DNA of 58,289 bases, from assembly GCA_050258555.1 (NCBI GenBank), contig JBLMZA010000066.1, positions 1 to 58,289 on the forward strand. The letters run 5' to 3'. Origin of the DNA: CAISDA01 sp050258555. GTDB taxonomy: Bacteria; Bacteroidota; Ignavibacteria; UBA10030; UBA8401. How positions within the stretch are numbered: position 1 is the stretch's first letter; each line of letters begins with the position of its first letter. Shown here in pieces: positions 21,376-27,927 of this stretch. Under the pieces are notes generated by a model. It was given only the letters and a program-made list of their open reading frames with translations. It was not told where the DNA came from and did no database searches. A program made the translations under genes and the position numbers.

Positions 21376-22881
21376 TTAGCGCACAAAGAGTTCGTTGACC
21401 GGCACGATCTTCACATTGTCCGGCAGGACGGGAATCGAATACGTGCTGATTTCGAAGTCTTCCTTCAGCACCGATTCGGGTTTCGGCGTCTCGTAGCGGA
21501 TCGGGCTCTGGTTGTTCTCGATGAGCGCGCGCTTGAGGGCCGCGGCGTCCTTTGTCACAATCGCGATCTGCATGCCGGAGGGCCGCCAGTATTTCTTCAT
21601 CGCGGCGTTCACATCCCCGACGCTCAACGTGCCGAGCATCGTGCGGAAGAGCTCGAGATGGCTTCCCTTGATGCCGTAGAAGCGGTCGTCGATCGCATAG
21701 CCGAGGCGCTCCATGGTCGTGGGCGCATAGTGCAGCGTGTATTTCTTCAGGAATGCGCGCGTCTGCTCGAACTGCGACGCGCTCATGCCGTTATTCGCGA
21801 GCCGGTCGAATTCGCGCAGCGCGGCGCGGAGCGCAAACTGCCTGGTCTCGTTCGGGACCGGACGGATCCAGATCTCGAAGATCTGGCTGCGCCGCGCGAC
21901 ATTCTGCGGCGGCATCTGCAGCCGGCCGCCGTTCGGGAAATTCTCGATGTACGAATAGTCGCCGTAGTTGAGTCCGCGCGCCTCGCGGATGACCTGATAG
22001 AGATGGCTGCTCGAGTTGCGGTGCTCGCCGAGCCATGAATTCGCGACGGCAAGCGCATACCAGTCCTTCTGTCCCCTCACGACATCGATCGGAAATCCGA
22101 TCGAGATGGCGGTCGAAGCCGCATCCTTTTCCACGATCGTGACGGCGGTGCCTTCGGTCTTTTTCGGCTCGGGCTTCGGCGTCGGCGCGGGAGCGCCCGC
22201 GGGCAGCGCCGCGATGTCGCGACGGATCGCCGCAAGCAGCGAGGGCGCATAGCCTCCGCCCAGGCCGATCACCACATTGCCGCGCGTGAAATGTTCGGCG
22301 TAGAACTTCTTCACGTCATCGAGCGTGATGCTCTTCACCGCTTCGATCGTGCCAGAGGAGATGTGGCCGTAGGGCGTACCGTCGAAGATAGTCGTATAGA
22401 GGACCGCCTTGCCCAGCTCCTCGTCGCTGGCATAACGCAGCGTGTTTTCGAGATAGTTCAGCGTCTGGCTCTTGATGCGGTCGAGATCCTCCTGCCGGAA
22501 TGCGGGCTTCGTGACGGCATCCATCAACAGAGGATAGAATTCCTTCAGGTTGTCCTTGTGCGTGCGTCCGTAGACGACCGTCTGCTCGACCGAGACGGAA
22601 GCGTCGTAGGAAGCGGCCAGCGGAAAGAGCCGGTCGAGGATTTCCTCGTAGCTGTGCGTCTTCGTTGCGGCATCGGTCATCATCGATGCCGTGATGGCGG
22701 CAAGGCCCTCCTTGCCTTTCGGATCGTCCTGCGATCCGACCTTGAACCACAATCGGAACGACACCGTCGGGTCGTTCTTCACCGGAAGCAGTACGGCATT
22801 ATCGGTCTTCATCACCGGTTTCCCCCATGCAGCGATGGTTGTCAGAATGAGTGCAGCGGCAATCAGCATGCTCGGTTTCAT
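21376..22881 (-). CDS. M16-family peptidase-like subunit lacking zinc ligands
   Basis: 501 residues with signal peptide (MKPSMLIAAALILTTIAAWG). It keeps the M16 fold: the N-terminal strand VSFRLWFKVGSQDDP, GLAAITASMM where active members have HxxEH, and the second half with a GNVVIGLGGGY strand. The three ligand positions are changed (A62, A65, S66), so it cannot bind zinc in the usual way. Such inactive members pair with an active partner, as in mitochondrial processing peptidase and PqqL-type pairs. The active partner is encoded directly upstream; its stop and this start share a base (TAATG), which implies coupled translation and fixed stoichiometry. Confidence 0.9.
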   Translation of the reverse strand: MKPSMLIAAALILTTIAAWGKPVMKTDNAVLLPVKNDPTVSFRLWFKVGSQDDPKGKEGLAAITASMMTDAATKTHSYEEILDRLFPLAASYDASVSVEQTVVYGRTHKDNLKEFYPLLMDAVTKPAFRQEDLDRIKSQTLNYLENTLRYASDEELGKAVLYTTIFDGTPYGHISSGTIEAVKSITLDDVKKFYAEHFTRGNVVIGLGGGYAPSLLAAIRRDIAALPAGAPAPTPKPEPKKTEGTAVTIVEKDAASTAISIGFPIDVVRGQKDWYALAVANSWLGEHRNSSSHLYQVIREARGLNYGDYSYIENFPNGGRLQMPPQNVARRSQIFEIWIRPVPNETRQFALRAALREFDRLANNGMSASQFEQTRAFLKKYTLHYAPTTMERLGYAIDDRFYGIKGSHLELFRTMLGTLSVGDVNAAMKKYWRPSGMQIAIVTKDAAALKRALIENNQSPIRYETPKPESVLKEDFEISTYSIPVLPDNVKIVPVNELFVR

Positions 22882-24209
22882 TAACGGCCTCCTTTCAGCA
22901 CGACCACGGTGCGGTGTTCGGGAACGAAATATTTCTTTGCGGCGGCAAGAATGTCGTCGGGCGTGATCGTTTCCATCTGCGCATACAGCGCGTCGATGGT
23001 CTCGATGCCGCCTGTGAGCGCGGCAAACCGCGCAAGATTGCCCGCCACGTTATCGGGCGTATCGAGGTCCATCAGGAATCCGTACTTGTTGCGGCGCTTG
23101 AGATCCTGCAGCTTCTTCGCATCGACCGGCACCGAGGCGAAATGCTCGAGCGTCGTGTAGACTGCGTCGCGCACATAGTCGAGATCCTTCTCGTCCTTCA
23201 CCATGGAATAGATCTCAAAGAGCGGCACGTCGCGGTTCATGGGGAAGCTCGGACCGAACATCTGCACCTTCTGCTCCTTGAGCATGAGCTGCTTGTAGAG
23301 ATCGCTGTTCTGTCCGAAGGCAAGCTCGCCCAGCAGCAGCGAGGCGACGAATGTGCGGTTTGCGGGATCGTACGCATCGCCCTTGTAGGCGATGTCGATG
23401 ATGGGCAGCGTCTTGCCGGGATACGACACCGTGCCGGCGCGCTCGGCCGTCTGCGGCGGCTCGGGCTTCACGGCAGGGGCGGTGTAGCCCTTTTTCCATT
23501 CGCCGTAGTAGCGGCGGATGAGCGCCGCGGTTTTCTTCACATCGATATCGCCCGCGATGAGGATGACGACATTCTCGGGACGATAGAAGCGCCTGAAGAA
23601 CGAAAGGCTGTACTCGTAGGCCTCCGGCATCGCCTTGATGTCGCTTTCGAATCCGATCGTCGTGTGCTTGTATGTATGCACGTCGTAGGCCAGGTCCTGC
23701 ATCTTCTCGTTCAAAAGCGAAAAAGGCTGCGAAATGCTCTTGCGGTATTCTCCGTAGACGGCGCCGGCTTCGGTCTGAAAGGGGGCCTTGGCATAGTCGA
23801 GATTCTGGAAGCGGTCACTTTCCATCTCGATCACCTTCTCGAGATCCTCCTTCGCGATATTCAGGTGATAACAGGTGTAGTCATCGGTCGTGTAGGCGTT
23901 GGCGTCGGCGCCGATGCTCGTGATGACGCTGTCGTAGACGGGACCGGGATATTTCTTCGTGCCGCGGAACATCATGTGCTCGAAGAAATGGGCGAAGCCC
24001 GACTTTCCGGGCTCGACCTCGTCGCGGCTGCCGGTGCGGACGACCGAATAATAGGCGGCCAGTCCGGGGCTGTCCATCGGGATCATGAAGACGGTCAGGC
24101 CGTTGGGAAGTGTTTCTTTCGTGTATGTATACGGAAACGTTTTTTCAGACATGGCGGTATTCCCGAAAAGAAGACTGCATGCAAGAAGTACGGCGGCAAA
24201 TGTGCGCAT
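22881..24209 (-). CDS. M16-family zinc metallopeptidase, active subunit
   Basis: 442 residues from the ATG at 24209, chosen because a signal peptide (MRTFAAVLLACSLLFGNTA) and GGGAG upstream fit; the 48-codon extension to 24353 does not. The inverted zinc motif H74-F-F-E77-H78 in GFAHFFEHMMF is intact, with the third ligand E154 exactly 76 residues further in VYGEYRKS. Other M16 features follow, such as FFRRFYRPENVVILIAGD. It is likely periplasmic, degrading peptides together with the inactive subunit encoded next (one-base overlap). The GH20-like gene completes the unit. Divergent from a deacetylase-like gene; the 152-bp shared region is AT-rich but I could not assign promoters. Confidence 0.94.
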   Translation of the reverse strand: MRTFAAVLLACSLLFGNTAMSEKTFPYTYTKETLPNGLTVFMIPMDSPGLAAYYSVVRTGSRDEVEPGKSGFAHFFEHMMFRGTKKYPGPVYDSVITSIGADANAYTTDDYTCYHLNIAKEDLEKVIEMESDRFQNLDYAKAPFQTEAGAVYGEYRKSISQPFSLLNEKMQDLAYDVHTYKHTTIGFESDIKAMPEAYEYSLSFFRRFYRPENVVILIAGDIDVKKTAALIRRYYGEWKKGYTAPAVKPEPPQTAERAGTVSYPGKTLPIIDIAYKGDAYDPANRTFVASLLLGELAFGQNSDLYKQLMLKEQKVQMFGPSFPMNRDVPLFEIYSMVKDEKDLDYVRDAVYTTLEHFASVPVDAKKLQDLKRRNKYGFLMDLDTPDNVAGNLARFAALTGGIETIDALYAQMETITPDDILAAAKKYFVPEHRTVVVLKGGR

Positions 24210-24361
24210 AGGCTGTGGTCTCCCGCAAAAAAATGATGGATAACTAAAAAGATATGAAAAAATTCCTCGGGGCTCAAGATGCTGGCAATTCAGCCGCGTG
24301 ATTCCTATATTCATGGCACGCGTTACCACGACACACAGACAGAAAGGACACACTGCCGGCG

Positions 24362-25129
24362 ATGAAAGCGCTCACTCTCCCCCTTCTCCTCCTTGCGGCC
24401 TCCATACAGATACTCACGGCGCAAACTTTTCGGCACGCGGCAACCGATCACGGCGGCATCATCCGCTGCGATACGACCCAAAAGACGATCCATCTTGTCT
24501 TCACCGCGCATGAATTCGGCGACGGCGCCGATACGATCACGGCCGTCCTGGCGCGGCACCGTGCGCACGCCTCATTTTTCTTCACGGGCGATTTCTACCG
24601 TACGCCCGGCCAGGCACGCGTGATCCGCGCATTGAAGGAAGCGGGGCATTATCTCGGCGGGCATTCAGACAAGCATCTTCTCTATGCGCCGTGGGAGAAG
24701 CGCGATTCGCTCCTGGTGACGAAGAAGGAGTTCTTGGATGACATCGAGGGAAATTACCGGGCCATGCAAAAATTCGGCATCACGAAAAAAACGTCGCCCG
24801 TCTTTCTGCCGCCCTACGAATGGTACAACGACTCGGTGAGCGCCTGGTGCCGTCAGGCGGGACTCCGGCTCGTGAACTTCACGCCGGGCACGGGTTCCAA
24901 CGCCGACTACACCATACCGCAGGAAAACAATTACGTGCCGAGCGATTCCATCTTCCAGCGCATCCTGCGCTATGAAGCGTCGAAGAGCGCGGGACTCAAC
25001 GGATTCATCCTGCTCCTGCATTTCGGGACGCATCCCGACCGGACCGACAAAATGTACAACCGGCTCGACGCGCTCATGACCGAGCTCGAACGCCGGGGCT
25101 ACCGCTTCAGGCGCGTGACAGATTGTTGA
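24362..25129 (+). CDS. Exported polysaccharide-deacetylase-like protein (NodB fold variant)
   Basis: 255 residues with signal peptide (MKALTLPLLLLAASIQILTA). NodB-type features: SFFFTGDFYR strand and HSDKH (H101-x3-H105), the metal-binding H-x3-H motif, and a final LLLHFGTHPDRTDKMY with a catalytic-type histidine. The first motif, normally TFDDG with base and metal aspartates, reads FTAHEFGDG (47-55). A subgroup of Bacteroidetes proteins has this changed motif, so it is a variant rather than a decayed gene. Activity is therefore uncertain; peptidoglycan or chitin-like N-acetyl groups would be natural substrates. Its 3' end overlaps the converging SET-domain gene by 23 bp. Confidence 0.85.
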   Translation: MKALTLPLLLLAASIQILTAQTFRHAATDHGGIIRCDTTQKTIHLVFTAHEFGDGADTITAVLARHRAHASFFFTGDFYRTPGQARVIRALKEAGHYLGGHSDKHLLYAPWEKRDSLLVTKKEFLDDIEGNYRAMQKFGITKKTSPVFLPPYEWYNDSVSAWCRQAGLRLVNFTPGTGSNADYTIPQENNYVPSDSIFQRILRYEASKSAGLNGFILLLHFGTHPDRTDKMYNRLDALMTELERRGYRFRRVTDC

Positions 25130-25529
25130 TGTAGCCGCGGCATTCGGTCGCGCCGCAAAGACAGGGTTCGAGGTCCGTGTCCGGATCGTAATCGTAATCG
25201 ATCGTGAGCTCGTCGCCGGGAGCGATTGCGCGCAGCGTGTAGACCTTCACACGGCCGTCGGTGATCTCGTATGTACAGTTGGGCGCGCACGAATGATTCA
25301 GATACTTGAGCACGTTGCCCTTCTCGTAGCCGTCGATCACATGGTCGTCGTCGATCCAGAACGTATAAATGCCTTCCCGCTCCGGATCGGCTTCGCGCCG
25401 CATGGCCTCTTCGGCGTCGATCACTTCCCCTTCATAGTCGGCGATATAGCAGTTTTCCGCAATTGCGGCCTTTGCAAAGCAGCCGAGCCGATCAATCGCC
25501 GACTTCCTCGCTTCCAAGCATTCGATCAT
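25107..25529 (-). CDS. Small SET-domain protein (putative lysine methyltransferase)
   Basis: 140 residues that are essentially a bare SET domain. N-terminal strand AIDRLGCFAKAAI, the S-adenosylmethionine and pseudoknot motif NHSCAPNC (78-85), GDELTIDYDYD (105-115) carrying the catalytic-type tyrosine, and a post-SET-like zinc motif C123-x-C125-x4-C130 (CLCGATECRGYI). Bacterial SET proteins of this small type occur sporadically and a few methylate proteins; targets here are unknown. It converges on the deacetylase-like gene and shares 23 bp with its end. The ribosome-binding site is weak. Followed by no other gene on this strand for about 900 bp upstream except the transposase-derived gene. 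Confidence 0.87.
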   Translation of the reverse strand: MIECLEARKSAIDRLGCFAKAAIAENCYIADYEGEVIDAEEAMRREADPEREGIYTFWIDDDHVIDGYEKGNVLKYLNHSCAPNCTYEITDGRVKVYTLRAIAPGDELTIDYDYDPDTDLEPCLCGATECRGYINNLSRA

Positions 25530-25621
25530 CGCGTCTTTATCACTCCGGTATCTGTGTGCGTGGCTGGATTCGTAGAGCTGTGCACAAACATACAGATTTT
25601 TCCGGACATAGTAAAATGACG

Positions 25622-25665
25622 GCGGTCCCGCCGCCTCTCCTTATCAGGATTGGCGGCGGGACCGC
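25622..25665. terminator. Strong GC-rich hairpin downstream of the transposase-derived gene
   Basis: Perfect 14-bp arms GCGGTCCCGCCGCC (25622-25635) and GGCGGCGGGACCGC (25652-25665), 16-nt loop. On the minus strand only a short T-run (CATTTTAC) follows, so it may be a terminator for the gene ending at 25708 or a relic of a mobile-element end. I found no matching copy on the other side of that gene. Confidence 0.5.
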
Positions 25666-25707
25666 AATTGTCGACGATCGGTGCCGCCGATGGAAAATAC
25701 GAAGCGC

Positions 25708-26661
25708 TTATGCCGCCTTGAACTGTTTCACGGTCTTGTATTGTGTGAAGCTCCGGAGGACTTCGGTGGGCGTCTTGTTGCCGAGTTCGCTCGCCTTCCG
25801 GGCGTTGTTGTACTGGTCGATGAAGGCCTGCATTTTCTTCACGAGCGCGCCGGGTTCCCACTGCTCGTTCGTTCTGTAGAATTCGTTCATATCGAACCGG
25901 TGCGCACGGTCCATCTTCCGGTTGCGGACCAGCCCGCCGCGCGTCACGACGATGTGCGTCATGCCCATCGATTCGAGATTGGCCGTGAATGCGTGGCTCT
26001 TCGATCCCGGCGTGGTGATGCTGGTGAAGACCGTATCGATCTTTGTCTGTATGCAGATGATGGGAAACGGAAACACTTCGCGCACATGCTGAACGAAGTC
26101 GAGCGCATTGAGCGTCGAATGCGTTTTGTAGAACTTCACCACGCGCAGCCTGGTCACGCTGTCCAACGCCGTATACTGCACGACGTGTGAATACGGCAGC
26201 GGCACGTTGACCGGCAGCACGCCCAGCTGAACGACGTGGCCCGGCACGATCGGGTTGGCGAAGCGTTCGCGAAGCGACGCCGCATCGGTGGCCTCGGGAA
26301 CAGCCACGGCGACCGCCGTGCGCTGGAAGATCTTCCAGATCGTCCGTTCGGAAAGACTGATGTTGTGCTTCTCCAGAAGAATGTCGCGGATCTTGCGGGG
26401 ACCGTAGCCGGTTTCGTTCCTCAATGCAAGCACCAGCACGCTCACCTCGCCCGAAGTCTGCTTGGGGGAATTGTGCGGCGTCCTCGGCTGATCGGTCAGG
26501 CTTTCGGGATCCTGTCCCGAACGCCGGTAGCGCTTGAGCCACTTGTAGAGAGTCTTCCGGCTGATACCGTATTTCTTGCAGACGGCATTGATGTTCAGAC
26601 AGGATTCGTATTCACGCACCCATTGCAGCCGCTCGGCCGTCGCATCTGCTGTGCTTTCCAT
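25708..26661 (-). CDS. Transposase/integrase-core-derived protein without DDE triad
   Basis: 317 residues from the ATG at 26661; further in-frame sequence upstream to 26823 looks non-coding. N-terminal Hin/IS481-type helix-turn-helix (LNINAVCKKYGISRKTLYKWLKRY, about 23-46) and a second one (GYGPRKIRDILLEKHNISLSERTIWKIF). The integrase core follows, aligned by eye: first catalytic Asp region reads VVQLGVLPV (G147 in place of D), second reads IQTKIDTVFTS where IQTDNGSEFTS is usual (K207), and the Glu region reads NRKMDRAHRFDMNEFYR (D251 for E). The C-terminal YNNARKASELGNKTPTEVL is typical of IS481-type enzymes. The frame is intact, with no frameshift or flanking repeats, which suggests a domesticated DNA-binding protein rather than a moving element. 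Divergent from the B12-binding regulator across 224 bp. Confidence 0.82.
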   Translation of the reverse strand: MESTADATAERLQWVREYESCLNINAVCKKYGISRKTLYKWLKRYRRSGQDPESLTDQPRTPHNSPKQTSGEVSVLVLALRNETGYGPRKIRDILLEKHNISLSERTIWKIFQRTAVAVAVPEATDAASLRERFANPIVPGHVVQLGVLPVNVPLPYSHVVQYTALDSVTRLRVVKFYKTHSTLNALDFVQHVREVFPFPIICIQTKIDTVFTSITTPGSKSHAFTANLESMGMTHIVVTRGGLVRNRKMDRAHRFDMNEFYRTNEQWEPGALVKKMQAFIDQYNNARKASELGNKTPTEVLRSFTQYKTVKQFKAA

Positions 26662-26885
26662 AGATGTCACCACGTTATGTGTCTGTTGAAGAAGAAAGAA
26701 ATCGCACGTTCTACATACAATCATCGGATATTTTCCAAAAAACATGAGTCCCTTTGCGCGGCAATTTTCATGAACGAAAAATTTGTGCAACGGCACGGTT
26801 TGGTGGAACTTCCTCTCTATCAACTCCGGTTATGAGTATAGGCCATTCAAATCGTTCAATAAAGGCAATCCGTTCTTTTCATGCC

Positions 26886-27794
26886 ATGACCCCATCACCG
26901 ACCATCTTATCCACCGCCGACGTCGCCACGCTGCTCAATGTCAACGAATCGACCGTCAAGCGCTGGACCGAAAAAGGCATCCTTCACTGCTTCAAGACGC
27001 CGGGCGGCCATCGCAAGTACAGGCAGGAGGACGTCGCCGACTTCGTGGACCGCTACGGATTCAAGACCGAGGGAGGGATGCCCTCCCCGAGTACTGCAGC
27101 CGCACAGCCGTCGGGCGTCTCGCCCGACTATGCGATCCTGACGAAAAATTACGCGACGCTTGCTTCCATGCTGACCGAGATCCTGCTGCGCGGCAATGAA
27201 GAGGAAACGTTTCAGCTTCTCAATCTGCTGCGCATCAACCGCTTCACGCTTGTGGAGCTGTACGACAGGATCATCGCCGAATCGCTTCGGCAGATCGGGG
27301 CCTTGTGGGTCGAGCGCACGGCGAGCATCGAGCAGGAACATATCGCCACCAACTGCATGCTCGGCGCGATCCGGCGTCTGCAGAATGTCATCCCGAAGAA
27401 GGAACGTACGGGCCTGACGGCGCTCTGCGGATGCTTTGAAGAGGAATTTCATGAGACCGGCATCACCTGCGTGCGCAATGTGCTCGATGCCGAAGGATGG
27501 ACGACCGTGTATCTCGGGGCGAACTGTCCCGTTGAATCCTTCATACAGGCGGTGGGCCGCTACCGCCCGCAGCTGGTGTGCGTCTCGTCCACCACGCCGC
27601 GCACGCGATTGCAGTTCCGGCGCGACTGCGCGCTTTTGCATGAGGCCTCGCGCCAGGCCGGGGCGAAACTCGTCGTGGGAGGAAGCGCAACACTCCAGGG
27701 AGGCAAAAGCAGGATCGATGCGGAATATGTCGCCGCGACCCTCGGCGACCTTCTGCGCTGGATAAGCGAGCACATACACATGTCTGCAGCCTGA
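26886..27794 (+). CDS. MerR-like regulator with cobalamin-binding domains (CarH/LitR type)
   Basis: 302 residues. N-terminal MerR/excisionase-type winged helix (6-54: STADVATLLNVNESTVKRW, then TPGGHRKYRQEDV), a linker, a helical cap domain (about 84-168) and a Rossmann B12 domain (about 175-295). The cap has W141-x9-E151-H152, the CarH signature that packs over the adenosyl group, and the Rossmann part has E187-x-H189-x2-G192, the lower-ligand motif, then YLGANCP and VVGGSA. The spacing W141-H189 (48) is close to W131-H177 of Thermus CarH. The residue after the Trp is Val, where Thermus CarH has His132. This points to an adenosylcobalamin-dependent, possibly light-responsive repressor. Start at 26886 begins the HTH; no ribosome-binding site is evident. 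Confidence 0.88.
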   Translation: MTPSPTILSTADVATLLNVNESTVKRWTEKGILHCFKTPGGHRKYRQEDVADFVDRYGFKTEGGMPSPSTAAAQPSGVSPDYAILTKNYATLASMLTEILLRGNEEETFQLLNLLRINRFTLVELYDRIIAESLRQIGALWVERTASIEQEHIATNCMLGAIRRLQNVIPKKERTGLTALCGCFEEEFHETGITCVRNVLDAEGWTTVYLGANCPVESFIQAVGRYRPQLVCVSSTTPRTRLQFRRDCALLHEASRQAGAKLVVGGSATLQGGKSRIDAEYVAATLGDLLRWISEHIHMSAA

Positions 27795-27826
27795 CATGGC
27801 CGGCACACGCCCGGTTTAAAATAAAA

Positions 27827-27865
27827 AAACAGGGACCGTCGCTCCGAGACTGCCGGTCCCTGTTT
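27827..27865 (-). terminator. Intrinsic terminator of the large T9SS protein gene
   Basis: Arms AAACAGGGACCG (27827-27838) and CGGTCCCTGTTT (27854-27865). On the minus strand it is followed by a T-rich tract (CTGTTTTTTTATTTT). It also lies 33 bp after the plus-strand regulator stop, so it may help end that transcript too. A weaker GC stem lies at 27870-27905. Confidence 0.87.
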
Positions 27866-27927
27866 GGCAGCGCCGGACATTCTTCAGAAAAAGAACATCC
27901 GGCGCCGTGCTTGCCGTGCACTTCGTC

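Noticed and set aside
24210..24361. Sigma-54 -24/-12 promoter in the divergent gap (TGGCACGCG near the deacetylase start)
   Set aside because: The first half matches but the expected TTGC does not follow at the correct spacing.
25622..26885. Active insertion sequence
   Set aside because: The transposase-like protein lacks the DDE residues, and I found no paired terminal repeats or target duplication.
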